From: Thamnaconus septentrionalis
Lineage: Eukaryota; Chordata; Actinopteri; Tetraodontiformes; Monacanthidae
Assembly (NCBI GenBank): GCA_009823395.1
Contig: CM020509.1
Coordinates: forward strand, 7,534,001-7,598,000
DNA: 64,000 bases
Direction of reading: 5' to 3'
Shown: positions 1 through 64,000 of the stretch, piece by piece
Numbering within the stretch: the first letter of the stretch is position 1
Layout of the letters: each line of letters starts with the position of its first letter
The notes under the pieces: model-generated
What the model was told of the DNA's origin: nothing
What the model saw: only the letters and a program-made list of their open reading frames with translations
Database searches by the model: none
Translations under genes and position numbers: made by a program

Positions 1-3000
1 CACCCCCCACTACCCCACCTCCCCTACTTCATCACTGCACCAGTAACTTTCCACTGCACCTCGGTCTAGCGCGTGCCAGGCTAAAGGGATGCACCTTACT
101 TAAGTGATTTAAGATGCCCATCATGGGGATCTTTTCAGTCCCTGGTTCCCAAAGGCTACTTATCCGTACCTTGGGTGTGGAGCTAGTGCTTGTGTGGCGA
201 GTGGAGGAGGACACATACGGGCATTACGGCTGTCCACTGATGGCTCAGAGGTTTTGTTCTGCAGGGTTTTCTTTATGAAGTCTTTAAATTCCTCCTGTCA
301 CTTATTAATCCCTGTCCCTGACCTATGATCTGCCTACACTGGGGCATAATGTATCTGCAGGGATCAATTACATAGAGTGTTGCTATTATTTATGGCGCTT
401 GCTGCAGTTTATGTTTCTCTTGTCATGATTTAATTTGATCCAAGTTATTTATTTATCTTTTTGTCAACTGAAGACAAGCTCCCGCCTGTTTTATTGCCAA
501 GGATCTTTACTTTTGTTTGTGGATATTGATAAATTGTTTGTGAAGCATTTTTCTTACGAAAAGAATGCAGTTGATTTGTGTGAAATGCTGTGTGTTTGTT
601 TATTTTTGAAGCTTTTCTTGATACGGGACCTCTGTCTGAGTAGCCGTGACAGTGGGATATTCATTTTTAAAGAGACATGCGACTCGCTTTAAAAATTCAG
701 TATTTTCTTGAACATGAAGGATGGATGGGAAGATGCAGCAGAGGAGCAGAAATGTAAGATAACCAGGGGACTGAGTGATCTGGCAACAGAAGTTAAATAA
801 ACCGTTGCTGTCCCAGAGTCCCAGACCAAACCCAAACTGCATTACAGTCCTCAAAGATCTTTTGGGTTGCGCGTGTCTCATCCAGAATGACTCAGTTAAT
901 AATTCATAGTGAATTATTACCATCACCCTTGTCACACAGCACAGCTCAGCCAGCGGTAAGCATTCAGCTGGTAGAATCAATTTGCTGGTTTGCGCACATT
1001 TAGCACGGATTCACAAATAATTCAGTTTATGTGTAATTTACCATGATGCTGACGTGTGCTCTGCAAGTCTGCTCATCCATCGCTACACATATATGCTGTG
1101 GGGTGTGAGCTGTAGGGCAGAAAACAACCTGATCCAAAGTATATTGAGGAAAACCCTCACAAGTGTGCTATTCAAAACGCTGCTGGAACTGTTGAATTTC
1201 CCCTGAAGCGTGGCCTTGTTATTGCAAGAATGGTAACAGCACGTATCTTCCCACACAATCATCTCACAGCGTCTCATTGTGCGAGGCCGTTTTCTTTTTA
1301 TGGCTCTTGTGTTTAAATGCCACATTTTTTTTTTTTAGAAAACAATCTCTGGACATTGACGCGTGAGTCATTTAACTGCATCAAAAGATTCCACCCAAGA
1401 CTGATACATCGTGCAGTCGCCGTAATCACAAAGGCAAACAGTGAATTAGCTATTGTTGTCATACTCCGCCCACTGCACACCACCTTCTCAAGAAACAAAG
1501 AGGAAAAGGTTGCACCAGGCACCCTCTGCTTTAGTGACAGATAAAACGGGACTATCGTGTATTTATTTACAAGTAGCTTACTGGTTAATTGGATTTGATC
1601 ACCTCTGTTGTCACTGTGCCAGGCAAGTCACCTGACGCTAATGCTTCAACGTCAATATTTACTCTATTACCGCTCCATTTCTGCTTTGGGTTCTTTTTGT
1701 TTCCGCTCACCTGGTCGTCCGTCTGTTCTGGGACGTGGCTTGCTTTTTACGAGAGCTTAAGCACTGTCCCCACCCTTCAGTTTTATTTTTTTTAATCACC
1801 ACAGTGCATCAGGCAGGCTTCCATCTAGAAAGGGCAGCCCTCTGCTGCCAGACTTACAACCTAATCCATCAGCTGCCCGTCCGTCAGCTCTCCGTGCGGC
1901 ACGCTCGCCAGGTCTCACCCACCCCGTGCCGCTCCGCTTCTTGTCACTCTCCTGGGCTGAGCTGTGGAAACATCGGTGCCAGTCAGTGTCTGCATGTGTG
2001 TTTCCAAAATAACCTTATCTAGGCCGCCCGGTGACGTCAGCAGGCCGCCACCCCGTCTCATGTGTGACACGAAGTTGACAGACGAGTACCTTTATGGACA
2101 TTGATTTCTCAAATGCACATTTCCATGATCGCCAGGAAGGTGCTTAAACACCTAGATGGCAGGGCTGATTGACAAAAGCTTTGCCAGCTAAGTCGAGGCA
2201 GATGACGGCAAACATCCTGTTTGCGGTTTTAGCGCGCCTGCTCATCTCCATACTGACCAAAATCCCTTCTTACGAGGGAATTTGGAGGTGAAGAAGAGGC
2301 AAGTACGCTGCGCATGTGAATCTCTCACAGCAAAATCGCACGATAGCTTTGGGTTCCTGTTTCACTGCTTCCCTAATGTGTGAGAATGTGGAAGTGAATT
2401 TCTGTATCTAGTTCATATGTTTCAGCAGCTAACTGGACAGTGGTGATGTTTTTTTTTTGGGCCGATAGACATCGAAAAAGGGGCTGCATGCGTTGTGAAG
2501 TGATCGAGACTTGCCTGGTGGATGACAGGCTGATAATAATGTGGCACAAAAGCCCAGCACACCACTAAATCCCTAGTGCAGGGCTGCTGGAGTGTCACAA
2601 AAAGTCCCCCCGGGCCTCTCTCCTCTCTCTTGGCCTTTCTGCGTGCCGGCATGGGACATCTCCTTCGCTCTCTTTTCCCCTTAATGTGCTGCCTCCGCCA
2701 CTAACCTGCAGCTACTCTAATATGTGCTTCTTCCAATACCCGGTTCAGTACCTCAGCGATTCCCCACTGTCATTCAGGCCGAGTGGATGTGACTGGCCAC
2801 TTTGGAGATGAAGGGAGATGTTAAAATGTTCACGTAACAAAGAGTCCACACAGAAATGAATGCGGAGACAAAGAACCAGTTTTTGATGTTTGCATGGTCT
2901 CATATTCACTTGAGACAAAGACTGACTGACAGTCAGTGAGTGAGTGAAAAACAAAAACTGCACTCACTGTTATGGGGGTTGGTGGCAACAACAACATGCA

Positions 3001-4223
3001 AACTAACATGTGAAAGTGGACTTCAATCAATAAATGAGTTTGTTTCGAGACAGTAAATACAATTTGAGTAACTAAAAACTAATTGCATATCTCCGTCTCA
3101 TGAGTAGTTGAAGAGTCCTTGAACTGTCACTTTTCTAGAATTGATTAAGTCCTCCATAATTGCGTGTTGGCAGTTGAGCATGAGAGCATGCTCAAACTTT
3201 ATTTACGAGCCCCAAAAGCTGTGTTGCAAATGAGCTCGTAGAGACATAAATCTTCCACGGTCTCCGAACCAGTCTTACATAGTAAATTCCTTTTCTCAAA
3301 AGTCAAATAATTCATGAAAGCCACTGAACACTGACTCGCTAGACACTGAAAAAGATTGTATTTTTTCCCCCTTCAATCTTCTCCCCGTCAATCGACGTCT
3401 TATTCAGGGTCAGGTGTGTCTGTGATGCAGATGCACACATGCATGAACAGCATGGTAATGCGGCATGCCTGCACGTGCCAGGAGAAGACAAGGTCAGATA
3501 GAAAGGTGTCAGCAGGCACTCCACAGGGAACCAGCCCTATCAATGGCTGGGAATATTAAACTCATGCTCTACACGACCCTAAAGATCTCACCGCATTGCA
3601 TGACCTGTCGCAGCTTTAAAGCCATGTAGTCCCCACTGTTGCTCACGTAGAAGATTCCATCATTTATTGCCCTATTTCCTGTCCTAGGATTTTGCATTGC
3701 ACCTCTGTGAAAGAGTTTACTTTTGTCTATTTCCTGTGAGCGGGTGGGCCATGGTGATGTGGATTTTATATAGAAAAGTAGTCAAATGCCATGAATGACA
3801 GTCTTCATTCAGCCACATTTCAACTGCTCACAGTCCAGTAATATTTTACACTTTTACAGTGCTAACTTTCTTGTTTGGTCGTGTCCTCCTCAATAAATAC
3901 ATTGACCTTCGTAATGTCAATGATGTTGTGCTCTTTAACAGGGTGGAATTGATCCTCCTTTGAAATATAGCCTGGATTCACCGAGGCCGTTGATAGCTGT
4001 GGACTAAATGATAACGTTGTACACGTAGTACTTTTGTGGCGACATGTGATAAAGGTGCATGTTGTGCTCTCTAGCAATGTTACCTCAGGTCAATGAGCAC
4101 TGAAAGAAATGGGATGGATTAATCGTCATTGCTCAGCCATTTGGAAATTGCAGCTATTTTTAGCGAGAACCTGACAAAAAAAAAAAAAAAAAATGGTACT
4201 GTCACCCATATCAGCTGTAAGTG

Positions 4224-4343
4224 CTGAACTTACTGACCTACTGATTACTGATGTTAGGGATCATTCATAATGTATTATGTGATGTAATGTATTATCTAAC
4301 GTATATATATGATCCCTGACATTGGTAAGTTCAGTAAGTTCAG
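4224..4343. repeat. 120-bp foldback (MITE-like inverted repeat)
   Basis: The left arm (ctgaacttactgacc...ttagggatcat) is the near reverse complement of the right arm (atgatccctgacatt...taagttcag). The two ends therefore pair over most of the length around an AT-rich centre. No TSD was identified, so MITE is likely but not proved. Confidence 0.65.
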
Positions 4344-5949
4344 ACTGAAATGTTTTCTTTTCCAAAATTAGCTCTGGGTTACATGCTGATGCAAAATAGC
4401 CATATGCTTCTCAGTGGAGCAAATAAAAATCTCCAAATTGGTGACAGAAAAATACATTCCCCATGTGCCAAGCGTTGGGCTAGTCGTCGGTTGCAACCCT
4501 ATTAATGATATGTTGAATAATTCTTTGACGATTCTAGCGCGAGTTCTTCTGACAGTTATATTGGCAAACCTGTTAATGCACCACTTTTTCGCAATGCAAC
4601 AGTGTAAAAAAAAAGAAAGAACATTCGGTCATGATTGTTGTCAAAGTACTGTGAACACTGTCAGCGGCCTACGCCAAAACCCATAGCCGCTAGCATGTTT
4701 TTAGAACCTTCAGCAGTCCAAACAGTTCATTCCAACTAATAAAAGGAAGATCCTTTTGGATATCCTCGTTGTGGGATGGTCTCTCAAGAGAAAACAGTGA
4801 ATCGGTGGCTTAGGAGTGTGTTTGTTTGGCAATCACTAAAGTAAAACAAAAAAAAGACAGCAAATACTACCCGTTTTTCAGATAAGAGATAGGTGTTATT
4901 GTCTAAATTTAGAATTCCGGCCAGTACGAGGCCTGTGCTTTCTTCGATATGATCAGAAAACGTTCAAGTCCACCCCGCGCTGTTCGTGTTGTGTCTTACA
5001 GGCAGGGAGCATCCTTGAAAAGACTTTAAGACCCGGTGATTTCCTGCTCGCAGACGTTTGAATTCCCACCATATGCTCCTCCCTGAAACCATTCATGAAG
5101 TCTCGGCGCACAGTGGCCAGGCTTCTGCTCCCGCGCTGCCCTCGCTAAGCTTAGCCCAGCCCTGTGATGTCACAGCGAGCCCCAGCTGCCCGTGTTGTTC
5201 CAGGACTGTTTGTCCCACTGTAGCCCTCCTGAGCCTATGGGGAGCCAGACGGAGGAGGATTATTTCCGCAGCTGCCCTGTTGTGACTGTGACTGCTGGTT
5301 AGAGCATTGTGATCTGATAAGCAAAAACTTATGGATGTTGCTCTCACTTAGACAGGAGGGAGTATCCATACCCCCCCCCTACAGATGAACCTCCCAATAC
5401 CCATTGACAATAGCTCGCGATGGCGTTGGCGCGGGTGGACTTCTATGAAAAGACTGCCGCTGCTCCGTCTACTTAAATATTTATCCGTGGTAAATTAATC
5501 ATGCTCAGATCTTCTTTGGTGGTGCTGAGCAGCTACAAAGCACATTAAGCTCACTGAGCTGTGAGAGTGAGGAATCCTGACTCCCGAGGGATTTGGAACA
5601 AATGTGACCCTGATCAATATGGTAAATAGCCCCAGGGTCAGAACGGAAAGTGTGGCACGGCGACGCGTACCTGTGTCCGTGTCTGACTTTGTCTTTTCCT
5701 GCCGGAGCCAAGTGACTCCTTTGCTTGCTTTGGCTCAGTGGCCCAAAGACACATCCCTGCCCTTACCGTAGTATTATTTGATTGATCTCGTGGAAACCCA
5801 GTTGTGGCCAGGTCACGTGCCTCCCTCATCACGCCATCGACCAGGGTGTAGGTCTCACCGCCTCATTACCACGCCGCACAGCATTGTTTTTTTTTTCCGT
5901 ATCCCCAGTGATCAGCTCGACTTTCACAACTTCACTCTCAGGTGTGCAA

Positions 5950-6590
5950 TAGTGATGGCCAAGAGCATGTTTTTCAAATTCGATACGATAATCGATATTT
6001 TTGGTGTTGACATTGCAATATAGATATCAATACACTATTTGGTTTGTAATTCTTTCAATAAATAAAAAGTTAAAAAAGACACAGGTTAAAATATTTGTGA
6101 CCAAAAAGACAAACAGTTAAAGAAATTGTTTGTGTGTCACTACTTTGAACAGGTAAAAGCCTAGCAAAATCCGTTAGCATAACTGTTGGGTGCGTAGCCC
6201 TGAAGTGTGCAAAGAGGTTGCTGGCGATCTTCCTGTGCGACACTCTCATGTCGCATAAATCATACCGTGCACTGTTTTTATCAATTGGCGAAAAGTAGGA
6301 CCACAACAACATTCTGTTTCTTTCTCTTCACCGAAGAGTCTGAGTCTGCGGCCGCTGCCATTTCTCTGCTGTATGCTGCGTTCCTCGTGTGTGCGTGCGA
6401 CTGCCAAGCGTGCGCACTGCGCAGCCGCAGTGGTCTTTGGTGCGTTGCAGCAGTCGGAAGTAAGTCGTCGCGGCTGTGGTAAAAAATAAACATATATATA
6501 TATAAATATTTTCTTAAAAGTATCGCGACAAAATTTTACTCTGATTAGCGATTGCTATATCAATAAAAACATCGATCATGCACATCACTA
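5950..6590. mobile_element. hAT-type non-autonomous element (MITE)
   Basis: The left end tagtgatggccaagagcatg and the reverse complement of the right end, tagtgatgtgcatgatcgat, form matching terminal inverted repeats. The flanks gtgtgcaa (5942-5949) and gtattcaa (6591-6598) are an 8-bp target duplication with two mismatches, the length expected for hAT. The interior has tcgatacgataatcgat-like sequence common in hAT MITEs and no transposase frame. Confidence 0.75.
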
Positions 6591-8516
6591 GTATTCAAGT
6601 GCAATTTGATTGTGGGCACACTGGTGCATGCTTGCTTTTGTTGACTCTTTAGAACGCAGTCAGTGCGTGACATAACGAGAATGGTGAGAATAAGGCGTAG
6701 TGGCTAAAAATATCTTAACAACGGTTGATCCTCTTATTTTGAAAACAGGGATTAGCGCCCATGCTCTTGGTGACAATAAACCACGGCCACGTTTTAGGAA
6801 TTTATCTGTAAGAGAAATAGGTCAGCTGAGGCATGCGACGGTATTTGTTTTGTTATTTCATATTTAGCCCTTGGGTGTCCTGATGTGTGGGCGGTGTATA
6901 TATTTTTTTGACTGTCAGCCTGTTATTGACCCTGTCGTGGCAGCCATCACAGGTTTTTAATCTTCCTGGTGTTGACAGTCATGGCGGCAATAATTTCTAC
7001 TCCCACTGCTTATGCCTGACCTGAGCTCATACTTAACCATTGAGGATATAAATCTGCAGGGGATGGTGTGGTCTTAACTCTTTTCATATATATATCATTT
7101 AATCTCCAAACACTTTAATATGTGAATACTTGATGAGAGAAACTCCCGTTTTAAAATCCAGGCTAAATTAGACCTTGCTTAAAATATCGCAGTGTTAAAT
7201 TTAGTTGGCTAGTTTAGAATGGCTGTGATTCAAGTGACGACAGAAGTGGAAGTCAAGAGGCCACCAGACTAGACTAGACTGGCCAGACCAGTTTTGTTGT
7301 GTTCCTCTCACCCAGCAGACAGTAACAAGACAGGACAGGAAAGACCGGTAAGCCCTGGCCATTGCCGAGCCATGCTGGTCCCGCTTTCTTCTCACTGGGC
7401 ACCCCCTCAAAGTCCGTACCCCCTTGTGACTATTATTCCACCCCTCTGTCATTTGGCTGACATGGGCAACAATCCTGACACCTGGCCTGCCTCCAAACTC
7501 ATTACGACACTTGATGGCATTGATCCTTCCTCCTGGGGCTTCCCCTCCAGAGTCGTGTGAGCTTTATTTGGCTTTTTGTTACCCTTCCCTATTTTTTTTC
7601 GCCCCATCCCTGGCATCTTCAGTTTGTCCACCCAGGCACTATTGTATGAGTAAATACCGTGGCCCCTGCTTCCTTATTGTTATGTGTGTAACCCAGATTA
7701 AGAATCGTATTAACGCTGGGAGTTTGCCCCGTTTTTACCATTCTTGCTCCCTTTTATTCCAGTCAGGGTAGTTGAGCCGTGACACGCCTGCAGTTAATAA
7801 AATTAGTGCTGAGAAAATGCTCGGGGTCCACCTGGGAATAGTAACGGCAGCTTCCACTGAGACATCTGGGCTAATGGCTCAGCACAATGCACACACAGGG
7901 TGGTAATACAACCCTTCTTTTCTTTTCTTTTCTTTTTTTAAACTTGGACTTTTCAATGCGGGAACCTTCACCTCTCACCCACAGACACTTGGATGACCTC
8001 CCAGGATTAGCCTTGTTTGTTTCCTTTTATTCTTTTGTAGAAGATTCTTTTGGTTCTTTTGTTGTGTCAGCTGTAGCGAGTTTCAAACTGCGCTAACAGG
8101 CGCTACTACTGTACTGGTGACTCTGAAGAAATGGCACCAACAATGAGCACTTTCTCCCAGCTACCTTAGGTTAAGCTGACCACTCCCAGCTTTATTTTTG
8201 CTCCTCCAATCCAATTATAATATTCCACACGAGGCATTTAATTGGATCGGGTGTGTGAGAATAGCAGCATCTTTGAAACGGACCGTGAGGAAACAGCTCT
8301 CTGAACTCTGTGAGTTTGTATTGCAGATAATAAGAGACACTGTTGGAATTTATTGCTGCTCTTCAGGTATATAGAGTCATATAATTTTTTTCTTCAGACT
8401 TTTACATGTAAAATCTCTCATGGTTATTAATAATGGCAAGGGAAAAAAAATGACCAATGGGAAGTTAAGACACAGACAAATTATTGTCAAATACACTGGC
8501 ATTATCAATGTACATA

Positions 8517-8880
8517 TACACTACTAGTCAAACGTTTGGACACACCCTATGAATGTAATGTCTTTTCTTTCATTCTCATGACTATTGACATTGCAGTTAC
8601 TCACTGAAGGCATCAAAACTACGTATGAGCAGACATGGAATTATGTAGGAAACGATAAAAGTGTAAAATACCGCTAACATGTTTTATATTTAAATTCTTC
8701 AAAATAGCCACCTTTAATAAAAAGCATATTAAGAGTTATTTAACGTGTTTTTTCTTTGCTGCATGATTGCATATATCTTGCTCATATGTTTGATGTCTTC
8801 ATCTATCTGCAGTGCAGAAAGTTGTAAAGTTTAAAAAAAATGAATGAGAAGGTGCATCCAAACTTTTGAGTGGTCGTGTA
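8517..8880. mobile_element. Tc1-like element, internally deleted
   Basis: The left end tacactactagtcaaacgtttgg and the right end (reverse complement tacacgaccactcaaaagtttgg) match at 24 of the outer 30 positions, both at TA. The internal words cactgaaggcatcaaaact and cttcaaaatagccacc are ones I associate with fish Tc1-like elements. It is 364 bp long against about 1.3-1.6 kb for a full element, with no transposase frame. Confidence 0.8.
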
Positions 8881-11523
8881 CATACATGCCATGTTTGATT
8901 CCTTATGATGTCTGCAGCTTCTACCTAAACTTTGTCAACAAAGGTGGCAAGCAGAACAAACACAGCACCGCCATCTGTAGCAGCCCCAGCTGCAACTGGT
9001 GCATTGCAGCACCTGGCCGGCCCCAGCGTGCAGCCTTCTCCTGCTGCGAGCACTCATCCACAGTACAGCGACACCACATCAGTCAGGGCTGTTGGACTCT
9101 GTGGCCGCCTGTTTCAAACGCATCCCACCCTGCAGCCACTGTGGCCAGGAGTGCCTTTTCTTACTGATTGTAGACTGTCATTTTTTGAGCACTTTAGACC
9201 TTTAGGGATTGGACCGGGTCATAATGAATAGATGGTAAAGTGCAATTTAACTGGAGGTTTGGTTTCATTTTAAAATGGTAATCTCTGTTTGAGTTTCAGA
9301 GTGCCAGCTTAATGTGTTTGGTGCATTATGCTGCCAAAAGCACAAATTCACAGAAAGCTGCCTCAGTAACTTGGGAAGAATTGAAAATGATGTTGCTATG
9401 GTAACGTCATTTGTCTTTGTAAGAATTTTGAACTGCACGGCCTCAACAAGTCCATCCACTGGAGGTTCGAGTCAATGGTAATAATTATTGATTCTAAGCA
9501 ACACAATGATATACACGGTTAAAACAAATAACACACAAGTTGTAAAACCATATTTGACATATTTGACATTCATCTGAACTCAAAAACCTTTTTTAAGGAG
9601 TGAACTTTGAAATATAAACTGCATTGAATGTGTCAATTTAGAGTGTCCCAGAAACGTCAGGAAAACACATTTTGATGGATAATATTTGGCCTATCGCGTG
9701 ACAGTGTACTTGATAGATGACAGAAAACATAAAAAGAAGGAATGGTAGTGACATGCAGCAAAGGCCCTTGACAGAAGTGAAACCCGTGGCGCTGCAATTC
9801 AAGGCAGCCATCTTGACCCGAGGCCATCGGGTTCCCCCAGGAGAATGACTTGGGAAAAAAAAAATTGACTGAAAGTTTTCTATTTTAGTCTCAATCACTG
9901 TTTTTTTTTGTATCCATTCTCCTGTTTTGTTTTGTTGATTCTTACTGCTGTCAGGTGCTACGTGCGTGCTGGTAAAAAGGCTCCACCCATCCAGGTTGCA
10001 AGACTGTGACTTTGGGCCGTGTGCTTTTAATACCCACAGCCGGGTGCCGTTACTTACTTTAGACCTCGATTCCTGGCAAGATCACACACGGCGAACTCTT
10101 CACTGCTAAGCCACTTTTAATTTAACATCAGAGGCTCTAATGGCATGCAAACATCTACTCAAGGCCGAGCTTTTGCTTGCCACCGAGCTGAAGTGGGATC
10201 GATACATTATTTTTTTTTTGACTTGCAAAGAGAAGAATCTCTTGTTAAATCCTTTATCCATCACCATTTATCGCAAAACGGAACTCTCCAGCTCCAGTGA
10301 TCTCCATGGTATCATCCGTTGGCTGCACTGAATTTGGACACCGTGCATCCATCAGGTGCTGACAGTCACAGCCGTGTGGTTCAAAAGTTTCCCAAGTTGA
10401 CACGAGGCGCCTCTCTTCAACCTGCCGTTGCTCTCTTGATCCACACATCCCTTCGCCACCACGCTAATCCAATAAATCACCTATGCTGATCTGACGTCTT
10501 GCGTAACGTAGTAATAGTAAAGTAGCCGGGAGTGCCAACTCCATGTTTTCCCCCGGTGACTAAATGACTACAGGGGGCATGGGAGGGTGCAGTTATTTTT
10601 AACCCAAAAGCACATGCTAGGGAAGGACGCTACGCATCAGGAGATGATGTGGCGTAGCAGGAAGGTATGCCGGGTGCTTCCCAGTGTCGAGCCAGGTCGA
10701 TCAGATTAGAAAAACATGTCATTTCGAGATTCATGTTTGAATGCAGCGTGAGGTTGAAGAAGGAGAAAACTGTGTCAGTTTTTCTCCTCCTTTGTTCTTG
10801 CTTCCCAACTTGGCCCAGGAGGAAATAGTGTGGGGAGATAAGGAAGGAGGGGGAGGTGGGACACAACTGTGGCGTATCTGGTTACGCCACCGCATGACAC
10901 AGTGTTTTGTCGTCGGCCTTATTGTCCGCCTCCTTCGCTCGGGTCCCCTCTCCGTCTTTCCTTCTTTCCATTTTTAAACCCGGAGGTTAAGCTGCAGTTG
11001 TTGGAAGCTATGCCACGCATGCCCTCTGCAGCAGCGAGCCACTACGGCTGCACGCAGGCACCAGCGGATCACCCGCGCCGGATCACGTGCGTGCAACTTG
11101 AGAGTATGGAAATAGTGTTGACTAAAGAGATTTACAGTAGTGCTGTCTTGGTAGTGCCGAGGGCACTTACCTAGAAGTATCACTTAAAGCACGAGGATGG
11201 GGAAATGTGAACCTCTGGGAACCTTCGGGTCTCGCTTTACTTAAACATTTGACTTTGCGCCCCGTCTGCCCTCACAGAGCCTGGAAAGTCTGCCCTTCAG
11301 TGTTTATGTGCTTTTACTACAAATTTCAGTTTGTATTTGTGTTTTAAAAACCAACACAGATGCTGAACTGAGTAGAAACTCTTACTTTGCGTCTCCTGTC
11401 GTTTAGAATTTTGGCGTAATTCAATGGGCATGAAAAGGACAACGTATTACAGATATGTTACACGTGTTGCAGTGGGAATGTGAAAATAAAAGAAACACAA
11501 AACCTTTGTCTCTTTTGATGCAG

Positions 11524-64000
<52,477 letters not shown>

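Larger units (their letters stand above)
1..11523 (+). other. atp8a1 first visible intron (3' portion)
   Basis: No convincing coding exon on either strand. The missing first coding exon (MRRTVSEIRSRAE-like) is not recognisable here, so the intron starts before base 1. Contents: an A17 run at about 4176-4192, a 120-bp foldback at 4224-4343, a hAT-type MITE at 5950-6590, a TTTTC pentanucleotide run at about 7915-7935 and a Tc1-like relic at 8517-8880. The many short open frames have no family resemblance. Confidence 0.75.

Noticed and set aside
1..11523. Search for the missing first coding exon (MRRTVSEIRSRAE-like)
   Set aside because: No frame next to a donor in this stretch resembles it, so the first exon must lie upstream of the window.

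Overview
This is a vertebrate, almost certainly ray-finned (teleost) fish, nuclear genomic window. Essentially the whole 64 kb is the interior of one multi-exon plus-strand gene: a class-1 P4-ATPase (aminophospholipid flippase), best matched to atp8a1. I placed 28 coding exons from splice sites, reading phase and family recall. One pair is mutually exclusive and one exon is a cassette, so the longest transcript uses 27. Every junction is phase-consistent and gives one open reading frame of about 880 codons without a frameshift. The first coding exon (about 16 residues) lies upstream of base 1 and the C-terminal third lies downstream of base 64000. With 16 residues added in front, the catalytic Asp falls at about 409, as in mammalian ATP8A1. 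The fish origin is inferred from the divergence of the protein, a Tc1-like relic of a type I associate with fish genomes, fish-type L1 tails and dense dinucleotide microsatellites.

Layout: 1-11523 is upstream intron. 11524-16834 carries the cytosolic N-terminus and TM1-TM2. 21253-26798 is the actuator domain, including two alternative 74-bp exons (23240-23313 and 24039-24112) that cannot be spliced together without a frameshift. 26936-30149 carries TM3-TM4 with the PISL flippase motif. 30739-31396 carries the phosphorylation motif DKTGT. 34421-34465 is a 45-bp acidic cassette exon. 37589-51294 is the nucleotide-binding domain. 55481-57101 is the rest of the P domain with DGANDVG. 59248-64000 is TM5 and the start of TM6.

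The introns hold transposon relics: a hAT-type MITE with TIRs and an imperfect 8-bp TSD (5950-6590), an internally deleted Tc1-like element (8517-8880), two minus-strand L1-clade 3' fragments (14542-14970 and about 20482-20780), an inverted-repeat MITE with a perfect 11-bp flanking direct repeat (25377-25828) plus an end fragment of the same family (about 39418-39578), and three diverged copies of an unnamed dispersed repeat (about 18260-18390, 45520-45685 and 48160-48315). There are many microsatellites, one of them a GT/GC tract ending 9 bases before a splice acceptor. I saw no second protein-coding gene, tRNA, rRNA or CRISPR array on either strand.

The most interesting material is the alternative-splicing architecture of the flippase: the mutually exclusive actuator exons, the 15-residue acidic cassette, a possible 6-nt microexon, a tandem acceptor, and an acceptor separated from its likely branch point by about 90 bases of GT repeat.
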